NCBI GenBank assembly: GCA_914767715.1
Contig: OU612066.1
Coordinates: 11,475,001-11,539,000 of the forward strand
Direction of reading: 5' to 3'
Length of the DNA: 64,000 nucleotides
Origin: Membranipora membranacea
Taxonomy: Eukaryota > Bryozoa > Gymnolaemata > Cheilostomatida > Membraniporidae
Shown: positions 12,715-24,000 of the stretch, piece by piece
Position numbering within the stretch: the first letter of the stretch is position 1
Layout: each line of letters opens with the position of its first letter
Translations under genes and position numbers: made by a program
Notes under the pieces: generated by a model
Seen by the model: only the letters and a program-made list of their open reading frames with translations
Told to the model about the DNA's origin: nothing
Database searches by the model: none

Positions 12715-13324
12715 GGCATTCCCCTGAATAATATATCAGATTTAAGATTGTAGGTAAGAAAGGGTTCACCAGCTCTAAGAGTTGTACTCTCTCTCTATTG
12801 ATAAACTACTGTTCATTATTCCAGTTGCAGCACTACCATTTGAATGCAAATTGTATACTTGATCCAGGCTCCACACAAGATAATATCTGCTGATTGATTT
12901 TACAAACAAACCTGAATGCCTATTGTGAGGGACGTAAAACGCAAGCTCCCTCTTAACTTTCGTATTAACTACAAGAGCATTATCACCCGTCCTGCACACT
13001 TCCTGTGTTTATCATGTAAATTAATAAAACAAATATAATACTGTATTTGTCGCTTTTGGTGGTTTTAACACAAGGACAAGGTAATCTTTTGGTTCTATAG
13101 TGTGTAATGGTGTAATTGTGTAATGGGTTGTATTTTCAACTTCAAGGATCTTTGAATCCACCAAAGCAATCATTAACTTGATTATGTGTGCCTTGTAAAG
13201 TTCGGCCTAAAAATTTGCTTGAGTCCGAACAGGTGGTTGCTCGTACTCTGAAAGTAAAACAACCGTCTCAAGTTTGATAAAAGGATCTAATTAAGTATAA
13301 TATAATAAGGATATGACTGCAGTT

Positions 13325-13645
13325 AGGAGTCAGGAGTGGTCTGATGGTTAAGGGCCGGACTTGTGATCTGTAAGGTACAGGCTCAATTCCCTGCACCGGC
13401 AGTCATTTTTGATTTGGTACTGGTGCTCCATTCATCCTAACCATGTCCTTGCGGAATGAGACTAAAAATACCGGAGGCCCACTGTGTAATTGCACACCCT
13501 TCATGCAGTAAAAAGATCCCCCTCTGCCTATTCAATAAGGGGTATAGGGGCAAGGATATAGTGAGCGGACTGAGTACCATAGGTCCCAGTAACCCTCTCC
13601 GCAATGAATACTCAGACATAGACTGCAGTCATGAAATGTTGGATT
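13325..13645 (+). repeat. tRNA-derived SINE-like repeat
   Basis: The head has an A-box-like TGGTCTGATGGTTAAGG and a B-box-like GGCTCAATTCC, with a short CAGG/CCTG T-stem. An unrelated tail of about 230 bp follows. It lies in the centre of the foldback-like structure. The acceptor stem does not pair, so this is not a functional tRNA. Confidence 0.6.
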
Positions 13646-15113
13646 AAATCAAAAAGTAGTGTGACTTGTAATAGGAATAACCCATGTTCTTCCGGCTAAA
13701 TACTCACCTGGACAATTCAATATTTGTGGTGATGAATTCACCTTCAGTAAGACTCAAGATTCAATTGGTATCCGCGGTAAATATGAATGACGGTCTCGCC
13801 AATAACAATGGAGCTTCAAAAATTTCTAATTGATGATCAGTTGATATAACCAAGGAATTAACTTTGTCTTGAACTGAAGCTTTTTTTAAATTGTTTTATC
13901 AAAGGAATTTCAAACTCGAATATTGCCAAGCAACAAGCAGTTTTCGCAACTCTGATGAACTTACCTCCTCAATTCCGCAGATGGAATTATCCTCGCTCCT
14001 TTCGGCTGTAATGCAATATGTATAATTCTGAGTAATTCAATAAACCCATCAAGTTCTCGATATAGAATGTACATTGATTATTCAATAATGATTCCAAAAT
14101 AATCCATCTAAGAAAATCACACATAACAGAGCCTTAACCAAAGCTTTTTGGTGTCAGTTTGGTGTTTGTTTGGTTTGGTGTCTCAGCAATTGTTTATATA
14201 GTCCCAGCAGATAATGCTCTTATTCGATCTTAGGAGTCGATTACAATTCAACTTTATTGCATCATATGCTTTGTGTCTGAAAACAATTGGTTTGTCATAT
14301 TCTAAGGTGTTCTCAAACATTCCTGTTCCGGCGAAACTATTTTTCCTTCAAAAGTGCATCATTGTTCGCTATCTCTTTCAAGCAGTTCAAATTTTAATTC
14401 GTTTATGGGTCTTCAAAGGTAAGTAGCATTGACTGATCTATCCAAGACAATGGTCCTTCAACAATTTACTTTTGGTTTCTTAGAGTTGCATCATTGATCG
14501 CTGACCTTTCTGTTGTTTCTTCTCAGCATTGCTTGATAATGGGCATAAAACATCATTAAAATGAAATGAAAATCAGAAACCCAAACCCGAAACTCAAAGA
14601 TCTAAAATCTAAAATAATCTCATCAATCAAAATATAAAAGTTAAGTATCATCAGCTAAAATAAGTAAAACATCATAAGCTTGAAGTTCCAGACTAATGTT
14701 TTAATTGGATGGGGATGATATCTTAATGGGTTACAGTTCGTTTTCTATGCGTTGAGATCAAAAAAATAATATTTTCCGCTTTTTCAAAAAAAATTATTTT
14801 TTTCAATTAATTTCTACAAAAAACACTCATATAATACAGTGGTGATGTCTCAATGTCTTTCCAGTAGTTTTTGGAGCATCATCAACAAATTCAAGGTGAA
14901 AAACGATTTTCCGCGTTTTCGAAAAATGAAAAAACCTGAAATTCAGGCCGTTATAAGATGTGGATGATATCTTAATGGGTTACAGTCCATTTTCTATGCG
15001 TTGAGATCATTTTTTGAGGAAAAAAATATTTTCCGCTTGTTCAAAAAAAAAATTTTTTTTTTAATTGATTTCTAAAAAAAAACACTCATATGATACAATG
15101 GTGATGTCTTGAA

Positions 15114-15615
15114 TGTGTGTATGTGTATCTATTTATGTTCCTCCTAAAACAGCAGGGTGTTGTACTGGAGTGAATTCCACTAGTAAAAAGAGTTAGCAGT
15201 AAAATATGAATATGAAAATTATGTTAAAAATTAGACTATTTATAAAAAAGGTATTTCTTAGCTTCTCTGTCCTACAGCGGGGCATCTGGGTGGCGGGAGA
15301 CACCCGAGCCTGTCGCCCACTCTTCCTAGTTATAAGCTTGTTGAGTGGGTGCCCCTTATCGTTGAAAATATTGGACATGGTGTTATGTGACAGGTAAGCT
15401 ATAAAATCTTGGATATATGGCAGCTGATAATGACATACGGCATCTCTATAGTGCATATCACTATTTATGACTTTCATCGCTCGCCTTTCTACCTGTATCA
15501 TCTTCTTTAGAGACCGCTCGGTAATGAGTGAACCCCACATTTGGCATCCATAAGTGAGCACAGACCGAATGTTGGCTGCGTAGTATTGTTTGCTGTGTAG
15601 TTCTGTGTTGGCTGT
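15114..15615 (-). mobile_element. 5'-truncated LINE fragment (C-terminal reverse transcriptase end)
   Basis: On the minus strand a 122-codon frame (15561-15193) starts LTYGCQMWGSLI and continues with KKMIQVERRAMKVI, the signature that follows the reverse-transcriptase domain in CR1/L2/Jockey-type LINEs. The piece interrupts a repeat unit of the foldback arm: the repeat breaks at about 15113 (after GATGTCTT) and resumes at about 15616 (AATGTCTTTCCAG). The 3' end carries an ACATACAC-like tail. It is a dead fragment of a family different from the LINE at 17.1 kb. Confidence 0.7.
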
Positions 15616-15721
15616 GCAATGTCTTTCCAGTAGTTTTTATTAGCATCATCAACAAATTCAAGGTGAAAAACGATTTTCCACTATGAAACTGATTTTCCCC
15701 CTTTCCGCGTTTTCCAGAACC

Positions 15722-17097
15722 ATAGTACATGATAACGTCAATGAAGAAAATACTGGATATGCCACCTGCCTAATATTCCTGGATTACAAGCCAAGGATTG
15801 GGTAAATGGGATCGTCATACGACACTCTTTTGTCAGTGATTGACATTCATATTATGAGTGTTTCACCATAGGTTACTTTCTTTATTTTTTCCTGGTATAA
15901 CATTAAGCGTCAGGATAAAAATCATCAAATTGCCGCCTGAATACTTTTATAATACAGGATCTCTATGTTATTTGGATGTTAAAGCATAGTGTTCAGATGC
16001 AGTATTATTTCCAATGTCCGTCAAAGGCCGGAAGAATAAGAATAAGAAAGCAGACATGTTCTTATTGCATAGTCTTTCATATTGGAAATTATATGAGACT
16101 GTGTTTATTTAGATTCTTTGCAAGCTATTCAGTTGTTGTATTCTGGCACATTATGTAAGAATAAAATTTCTTTCCGTTTTCAAGTATTTGCATTCTCTGC
16201 TGAGAAATTGAAGAGAATGTGAAACGGTGCTTGACATCACCGATATAATTCAGTAGCCAAACTTCATAACATCGGGATGTCACATTGCTGAAATGACGCG
16301 TGGCGCTGTAATAGCATAGAACCCATCCTCGATGCTTTATATGACTAGCAACCTCTTTTGGGGATTCATCTTGACTGATTCCATAGTCAGATCTGGTTTT
16401 ATAGTCACTGAGTAATCCGCTTTGTGATAACTGACTACAATCATATTATATTATATTATATCTCTTTTTGAATATGAATCAAACGTTTGGAGTTTTTTTG
16501 TTATTACTAGTACAGAACTTTCAACAGACTCAATTCAATTCAGTTTAAATTCCAGTAAGCGATATTGGAATCAGTTAAATCCCACCCTCCCTGGTTAAAT
16601 TACAAATTGAACTTGCTCAATAATTGAACCAGAACCCTGATTGAACATCGATAGTGAAATATCCTTAAGTTGTCATCTCTTTCTCAGAGAGAAAACAACA
16701 ATTTATCTTCAATTTATATATACCAAACAGATCATTGGCCAGTTGAGACAGAATTCAATCGCTGTTGTCCAATCAGCTGGGTGCAATAAATTAAAGAGCC
16801 AAGACCCCGCCATATTTGTATTCTTGAGATTTGATAAAATTATTTTGGCATTTGGGGATTATTGATAGAGGATAATTAGCAGTGCAGTGCTAACAAGTAA
16901 TAAAACAGAACACAATACATCAAGTAAGTAGCTTAATGACTCAGCCCAAGTTATTAAAAGAGCAGGATGTTTGTGGCCATCAGAGGAGGAGAGAGCCTTA
17001 CCAACAAAAGTGGATCATGAATGATCATCAGTCAGTGTGTCAGAGATGACTGAGTGACTCACAGACAGAAAAAGTACAACAATTAATTGATTGTTCA
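15722..17097. other. Intergenic, no gene seen
   Basis: AT-rich sequence between the foldback-like structure and the LINE. It contains a short TATAT run near 16443-16462. No conserved exon was recognised on either strand. Confidence 0.5.
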
Positions 17098-19044
17098 ATG
17101 CTAACCTACCTAACCTACTACACTATACAGTCTTGGACCATTGGTACCCAGGATTCCTGTCCCTGGATAACAAAAGACCTCCATAAGCTGATAAAGATCA
17201 GGAATAGACTTTACAAGCGTGTCAAGAAAAGAGGTTGCCCTCGTCTGGAGGCAAGGTATCTTTTATATCGTGCCTTAGTAAAGAAGCAACTGAGGACAGA
17301 ACATGCCGACTATGTGCACCGCTTGTTTACCGAAGAAGATAAATCCCAACGAAACATCTCAAAACGCTTCTGGACCTATATCAAACACAGACGCTCATCT
17401 GCTGTCTCTAATATAGGCCCTCTGAAGAAAGGAAGTGCTCTGACTACCACTGCTAAGGAGAAGGCCAACCTGCTGAATCAGCAATTCATGTCAGTCTTCT
17501 CCAAGCCAACGCCAAGAATAGACTACCTGACATTGACCCTTAAATCAGTCATGCCCAACATCTCCATATCCACTAACGGCGTCCACAAGCAACTTAGAAC
17601 TCTAAACCCATACAAGGCCACGGGCCCAGACGGCATTAGTCCCAGGGTGCTCCGAGAGCTGGCTGACGTACTTACCGCACCACTATCGAGTCTTTTCCAA
17701 CTCTCACTCGACAAAGGGTCTGTTCCACTGGACTGGAAGAAGGCCATAATATCGCCAATCTTCAAGAAAGGGGACAAGTGCTTACCATCCAACTACAGGC
17801 CTGTTAGTCTTACCTGTGTAGTCAGCAAAGTTCTAGAGCATATTGTCACCAGTCAACTAACATCTTATGCTGAGTCACAGGGACTGTTCTTCAAGAACCA
17901 GCACGGCTTTCGGGAAGACCACGGTTGCGAACGCCAACTCATTGAACTAGCCAATGATATCGCCAAAAACCTTGACAAAGGGATCGAGACAGATGCTTGT
18001 GTGTTGGACTTCTCAAAAGCCTTTGACAAAGTTAACCACAGCAAACTATTACTGAAGTTAGCAACGTACGGAGTGTCCTTTCAAGTGTTATCATGGATTG
18101 ATGACTTCCTTATGAACAGGACCCAGAAGGTTGTAGTTGAAGGAGAAGAGTCAGACGTCTCCCCTGTCACCTCAGGAGTTCCTCAGGGTTCAGTGATCGG
18201 CCCAACTCTTTTCTTGTACTACATCAATGATATGCCCGACAACATCAAGTCAACAGTACGATTGTTTGCTGACGACACAATTGTATACTCTGATGCAATC
18301 AACCACCAAACACTCCAAGATGATTTGAGCAGGCTTGAGCAGTGGGAGAATCAGTGGGACATGGAGTTTCATCCCTCGAAATGTGAGCATATTTGTTTCA
18401 CAAGGAAGAAACGCCCATCAGAGAACTCCTACAAACTCCACAACATCGAGATCCCCCGCACCAACTGCACCAAATACCTTGGTGTGTATGTTGACTCAAA
18501 ACTAACCTGGCACGAACACATAGCCAAAATCAATAGTAAGGCAAATGCCACCCTAGCCTTCATACGACGTAATGTCCTCACAACATCAGAAGACATTCGC
18601 TCCACCGCCTACAAACAGCTAGTGAGACCAGTACTCGAGTATGCTTCCTGCGCTTGGGACACTCTTACCCAGACTGTAGAGACCAAACTCCAAGCAGTTC
18701 AGCGTCGTGCAGCCCGGTTTATCTGTGGCATTCGGCGCAGCGACAGGAAAACCAGCACCACAGGTCTTCTCTCAAAGCTTGACCTTCAACCACTGGATGA
18801 CCGCCGTAAGTGTAGGCGACTGCAGGTCTTTCGCACCTACCACTTTAATGCTCCTCACATCATCAATGAACATGTGTCTAGATCAACACACCACTCCAGC
18901 AGACGCCATGCACAGCAGTATTTCATTCCATCTACCAACACTCTGCACTATCGCCGGTTCTTTTTTGTTAGAACTGCCAAAGACTGGAACTGTCTACTGC
19001 CTGGTTGCCCACTGTTAACAGCCCCTGCCCCGAACCCCGGTTAG
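17098..19044 (+). CDS. LINE reverse transcriptase ORF (partial, 648 codons)
   Basis: This is an uninterrupted frame covering a non-LTR reverse transcriptase. Visible motifs: SPIFKKGDKCLPSNYRPVSL (RT block 1-2), FKNQHGFREDHGCERQL, CVLDFSKAFDKVNHSKLLLK (first catalytic aspartate), GVPQGSVIGPTLFLYYINDM, FADDT (catalytic DD, about 18263-18277), and the later KYLGVYVDSKLTWHEH and VQRRAARF blocks. The frame ends at 19042-19044. The next frame carries on with LDVKLFLIGLPVNDLE to a stop at 19092-19094, the usual C-terminal type for these LINEs, so a one-base indel in the C-rich tract near 19020-19040 probably truncated it. The in-frame ATG at 17098 is not the natural start. There are no internal stops, which suggests a recent insertion. 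Confidence 0.9.
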   Translation: MLTYLTYYTIQSWTIGTQDSCPWITKDLHKLIKIRNRLYKRVKKRGCPRLEARYLLYRALVKKQLRTEHADYVHRLFTEEDKSQRNISKRFWTYIKHRRSSAVSNIGPLKKGSALTTTAKEKANLLNQQFMSVFSKPTPRIDYLTLTLKSVMPNISISTNGVHKQLRTLNPYKATGPDGISPRVLRELADVLTAPLSSLFQLSLDKGSVPLDWKKAIISPIFKKGDKCLPSNYRPVSLTCVVSKVLEHIVTSQLTSYAESQGLFFKNQHGFREDHGCERQLIELANDIAKNLDKGIETDACVLDFSKAFDKVNHSKLLLKLATYGVSFQVLSWIDDFLMNRTQKVVVEGEESDVSPVTSGVPQGSVIGPTLFLYYINDMPDNIKSTVRLFADDTIVYSDAINHQTLQDDLSRLEQWENQWDMEFHPSKCEHICFTRKKRPSENSYKLHNIEIPRTNCTKYLGVYVDSKLTWHEHIAKINSKANATLAFIRRNVLTTSEDIRSTAYKQLVRPVLEYASCAWDTLTQTVETKLQAVQRRAARFICGIRRSDRKTSTTGLLSKLDLQPLDDRRKCRRLQVFRTYHFNAPHIINEHVSRSTHHSSRRHAQQYFIPSTNTLHYRRFFFVRTAKDWNCLLPGCPLLTAPAPNPG

Positions 19045-19187
19045 ATGTAAAGCTGTTCCTTATTGGTTTACCGGTAAATGACCTGGAAACGTAAAACGAT
19101 TCATGAGTTTTTAACGTTCCTGAAGTCACGACGCTGAAGTCGGCGCTAGGAGCTAAGAATCATCAGGTGAGACATCAGGTGAGACAC
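17098..19187 (+). mobile_element. 5'-truncated CR1/Jockey-type LINE
   Basis: The unit begins within the linker upstream of the reverse transcriptase (WITKDLHKLIKIRNRLYKR), so the endonuclease half is missing. It runs through the RT and C-terminal region. After the coding part, a 13-base word (CATCAGGTGAGAC) occurs twice at about 19161-19187, resembling the short 3' repeats of CR1-like LINEs. I take that as the 3' end. Target duplications could not be identified. Confidence 0.8.
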
Positions 19188-21041
19188 ATACCTGTATTTT
19201 GGTTTTGTTCAGTTGGTGCTGCCATGGCATTGCCTTAGGCTAATGGATTGAAGTAACTTGTCCCAGAGACTCAGGGACATTCGAAGTCAGTTTTTGAGGC
19301 TACTGCAAAATTGAAAAGGTAGTGTTGTTTCAATGATAGTATATATATATATACAAGCAACTGTTGTTGGCCGCATCTAGGCTATTTATGATAGCAGACC
19401 CATGTAAAGTTGTAGCTCCACTGATTAGGACATGCTCTTTCAGATTCTGGACATTACAAGTCCAGTATTATATTATTATGTATTATATATTATATGGGCA
19501 ATAGCCAGTTTTATGAAAAAATCATAGTAGAGGGTTTGTTGGTGCAGCCCATGTTACATGCTAAGATATAGTTTACTAGTAGGTACTTAGTCTGATCCGA
19601 CAGAAGGGTGTTGTAAGACATGTTGTGTGGCAATGTCTTACAGCACTCAAGAACAATGGATTTTTTACGACATAAGCTGTATAACAATGCTGTATTGTAT
19701 TTAAGAACAATGCTGTAGAAGCCTAGAGCACCCGTCGCCAGCGACGGTCAGAGTGCCCATTCAGAACTGGATAAAGTTACATAATAATGGATGTTTTGAA
19801 TCCATATCATCTTCTTTTGATCACTTCTCCTTTTTTTCTGCAGCGCTTTCTGCAATTAGCGGCCTTTTGTGCAAACTTGTGTAAGGTGCAATAATTACCA
19901 ATGCAATCAGCATGAAAAACTGTACTATATAGTAACAGCTGACCCTGGGACAAGAAGTATGCTCAAGTCAAGGATTAGCTGTTTAACTGTCGTACAGTGT
20001 TGCATGGATGTGATCTACCTACAGTGCAAAGTAAGGCATGGGGCCATGTATGAGGCCTACTATAACTATTCTGGAGTACTCCTACATTGACAGGATGGGA
20101 CTCCTCTCTAACCTCCACACAATCACAGCGGATCCGTCAAATATGTACAGCAGCTCTAATGAAGACCACTCTACCAGGGCCTCTGCTATCTTCTCTGAGC
20201 TTTGGGTGAGAATCTTTCCAGGAGCACAGAGAAAAAAGGCGTCTTGCTTCTTTGGAGCAACACATTTTGGGGAGGTTGTTACTAACATCGGAGAATTCCT
20301 TGTCCATCACATCCCAACTCTGTGCACTCATAGCAGTATACCAACCTACACTGCAATACTAGGCTTCTCCTGAAACACTTTGTAGCAGCAGCCAAGACTG
20401 CAGCAACATCCGCACCAGTTGCTCTATACTATATGCTCCAACCCCCCCTCTCACGTGTGTGTGTGGTTGGTTGATCATAGGTCCTAGCTTTCACTTTCAC
20501 TCTCTGTATCCTAGCTCCTCTCCAGGGGTGAATTGGACCAGTTAAAAGAGTATCACCTCCTTGCCCAGATCAGACGGCCATGTTGCTGGTAACATCCTAC
20601 TCTAAGTCCCTGATACATTTTAGACTGACTTACAACATAATCCTTGCGAATTAGTGAAGTGCCAACCAATACAAATGGATCACAACTCAAGACAACTTGG
20701 GCCCTAGCCCGCACTATTTAGATTTTCTTTGTTTCACTCCACTGTGAACAAGTAGTTAGATGCTTCAAGCTGTGGCTGTATCCTCTCCTACATCAGCGGA
20801 GACAATAATTTTTAAAATTGGCAGGCTAGACATTCGTTGGCCCAGACCATACACGCATTTGCTGCTGCCATAACTGATATTACTCACCTAGGTGACGATA
20901 TTATAGGACACTCAAAATTTTCAGCCGTTTAAACTAGAAGAGGTCTGCAAGTAGTGTGCTTAGTCCTGAGTGACTACGGCCAGTTCCCTGCTTAAACTCT
21001 CCCCCTACTTAATGTTAATATTTTTTTGTTCTATCTTACAG
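19188..21041. other. Intergenic, upstream of TERB1
   Basis: I recognise no conserved exon. Open frames at 20038-20373 and neighbours have no family features. A short TA run lies near 19341-19353. Non-coding first exon(s) of TERB1 may lie here because the first coding exon starts with a splice acceptor at 21041. Confidence 0.5.
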
Positions 21042-21051
21042 GAGATCACAG

Positions 21052-24000
21052 ATGATGATGAACAGGCTGGCTAAGGTGAAAGTACTCTCTAACTTTCTGA
21101 AGAATCAGCAAAATGTCTACAATTCTCTTCTCTGCATTTATGCTGAATCTAAGAAACAAGGTACATTTATATGCTACGTAGTGTAAGTGTAGCACTGCAA
21201 TGAGTAGCAGACTTGATAAATAAGGTAGTTCAGTTGGTGCAGTGTCCAACTGGTGATACCTATGTCCTGGGTTCAACCCTTCCACAATTTATTGGGTTAT
21301 AGGATAACACTCAGTTGTCACATGTCACTCGTCTCTTTTTTAACGACCTGCCCCTGTCTTGATCAGGCGTTTGTGTGCAGACTTGATGGAGTATTTTAAT
21401 GGATGAAAATTATCATGGATATTCATCGCACATTGTATAATCTGCTCTACTGTTCCACTGATACAAGTTACGTGTAAATACATTTGGTGGCATGCTTGTC
21501 ACTAAACTCATACATCCGATTTGCCCAAAAAGGCCCAGCGCAAACTATTTCATATCAATCTTTACGTTTTGCTTGCAATTGATAACATCTCATCTTCAAT
21601 CATAGAATATGTTTTACTTTTGTGTAGTTGAAGTACAGGATTGGCTTAGGGAGAGTGGCACCCTTGAAACTATACTTTCTCTTATCGTTGATGCTTCTGA
21701 TGTGAAGACCAAACGTCTGGCTGTCTACTGTCTGTCTGCTTGTATTTGTTCAAACTGTGAGTACCCTGTGAGATGTGTATTGATGACTATTAGTTTTCCT
21801 TATAGGAGTAGGAGGTGGCTCAGTTGGTTAGAGCTCCGGACTTCAACACACAAGTGTTGAAGGTCGTGGGTTCGAATCCCACTGCGGTCCATTTTCTACT
21901 GGGGATTGGTTGGCCCCCAGGTGTGCTCCGACCTGCCTGCAAACAGAGAGCAAATTGGCGCAGATATTGCGGCCCCGCCCATGCCTCGGGACGGGGGAGT
22001 GAGATGACATCCGATTTTAATCAACCTTTAATCAACCTTGCTATTGCTAGTAGTATTTAGAATTTCAACCAATTTTCTATATTATCTTTTTTGAATGTCA
22101 TCCTATTGTATCAAGTTCTAAGGCAAAAATTTCAATTTCTTGCCCCCACAAGTTCGCAATGAAACAGTCATGTTATAATAGAAAGGGAATTTGCTGCATT
22201 CTTGGGCAAGAATAAAAAAAATTTGTTGCTACCAAACATGTCACATAATATATTGTGTTTGCTCATAACCATATATATAAAAATGAAGTATCCTTTCTAT
22301 ATTTTTCTCATTACTAAAATATATACATTACTTCATAGATGATTCTCAGGAAGCTGCCTCGAAGATGTCACTGTTCACGGAGCTGACTTCTATGCTGGAG
22401 AACTCAGACCTCAACCATGTGGATCAATTTGTCTGCTTGATGCTTCTGTCCACCATTGCTGACAATAACCCATGTGCCCAGGTCTTGGCTAATGTCACTG
22501 GCTGTCTGGATACTGTGCTATATATATATGGGTTGGTGGAATACAAGATTAATCATGAGATCTTTGAGTGAAATGTGCATGTTCAAAATCATTGAATTGC
22601 TGAGGTAACGTAGGAAAACATGATTGCTTTGCCTTTAGTTCTACTTTCCCAGTTCTCCTTGCCCTACAGATAACTGTTAGAATAAAAATGTTTTTTTTTG
22701 CTTACCAACTACGGCGCTATTCACGCTGTTAATTTTGTTTTTGTAGACAAATACTAGCTGATGTCAGTGAGAGAAGGCGGGATGGAAAGAATGGTGATAT
22801 TTTTGTTAGACTTCTGGTACAATGTATCAAATCACTCGTCTCATCACCTCCAAACAGTGAGTATAGCTGATAGTAATTATGACCTCATCTTCATTCTGTC
22901 ATCTCTCCCAACTTGCTATGGCGATACATTTTGAAGGAAACTCCCAACCCAAAAGAAATCTGAATTACCCCTCCCCCTCCTTAGGATCCGTACAATACTC
23001 ATAACCTGAATGTGATATTTTGAACTAACTATCACTGCTCCAAAAACAGTGCAGTTTTCTTTTCATATCCTTAGTAGGATAGCAAAAACTGGTAAAATTT
23101 TACTCCATAACAATTTTCATTGATAATTTATGGCCAGTCACAGTCACACCTTCTATGGTATCATTGTTGGCATCATTTCTCGATCAAACATGGAGTCTGG
23201 AACAGTCCTGGATCAAGTTTGACTGCTTTCGTTGCTCCTCTTCTAGTCATAAATGGGTTATCAATAGTTGGGAGCAACAGGAACAGGAAAACTTGATCTA
23301 AGTTGTATCTAGCCTGTATTGACAAAGTTTGTCAAGATAAGCTAATCTAGTGTATTCCTTGGGTACAGGATGCATGCAAGGTATGCTTCCTAACAATATG
23401 AAGTGTATCATTGATAACAAAATTACCGCTCAACATTCTATATACAGATGAAAACCAGTTAGCAGTGTCTGCACACCCGACGTTCTGCGACCTACTACAT
23501 AAATCACTGACATGTTGTGATGTCAAAGACTGTGTATTACTGGATCAGCTGTGTGAAGTGGTCGGTGCTGTGTATAATGATTGCGGTAAGTCAATCTTCT
23601 AGATTATGACAATATTATAGCATATTAACTTCTATGCATCACGATTCAGGTTAGGTCTGGAATCTCACTATAGACACAGATGGTTATGACTAAATTTTGT
23701 GATGCTAATAACAAGAACTTGATCTCATTGGAGCGTTCAAAGACTTGAGATGAAAATTGGATGAATAATGAAAATATCGTTTCCAACTTAGATAAAAGCT
23801 GAGAATAAATTGTGACAATATAAAAATAGTCAAGGTATCTGACTACAATATCTTTGATTAATTCTTTGATATGAGTATTTCCAACACTGCATCTAAAATA
23901 AAGAATTCTTCTCGCACGTTTCCTAATATTTTAGATGAAGAGAATGGTGTAGTCATGAATCAGGATATGTTTATCTGTTCCCTGTGCTCTAAGCTACAGT

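Larger units (their letters stand above)
11898..15721. mobile_element. Foldback-like element with long, internally repeated inverted arms
   Basis: The left arm (11898 to about 12365) contains two tandem units spaced about 254 bp, each with the word TCGTTTTTCACCTTGAA and then GGAAAGACATT. The right arm (about 14697-15721) carries the same units in reverse complement, spaced about 245 bp, with the shared word TTAATGGGTTACAGT. Both outermost ends carry GGTTCTGGAAA with a nearby AGTTTCATAG, in inverted orientation. The right arm is interrupted by a LINE fragment. The 2.3-kb centre has no transposase. Long arms made of tandem repeats are the known architecture of foldback/TU-type elements; the assignment is inference, and I found no target-site duplication. 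Confidence 0.6.

Noticed and set aside
18707-19018. Second open frame over the LINE C-terminal region
   Set aside because: It has no RT features; the main frame carries the conserved blocks.
20038-20373. 111-codon plus-strand open frame
   Set aside because: No recognisable family, no splice context tying it to TERB1, and overlapping open frames on the other strand.
21804-21890. Functional tRNA gene
   Set aside because: D and T arms are good, but the acceptor strands do not pair and the anticodon arm is replaced by a longer hairpin; it is a SINE head.
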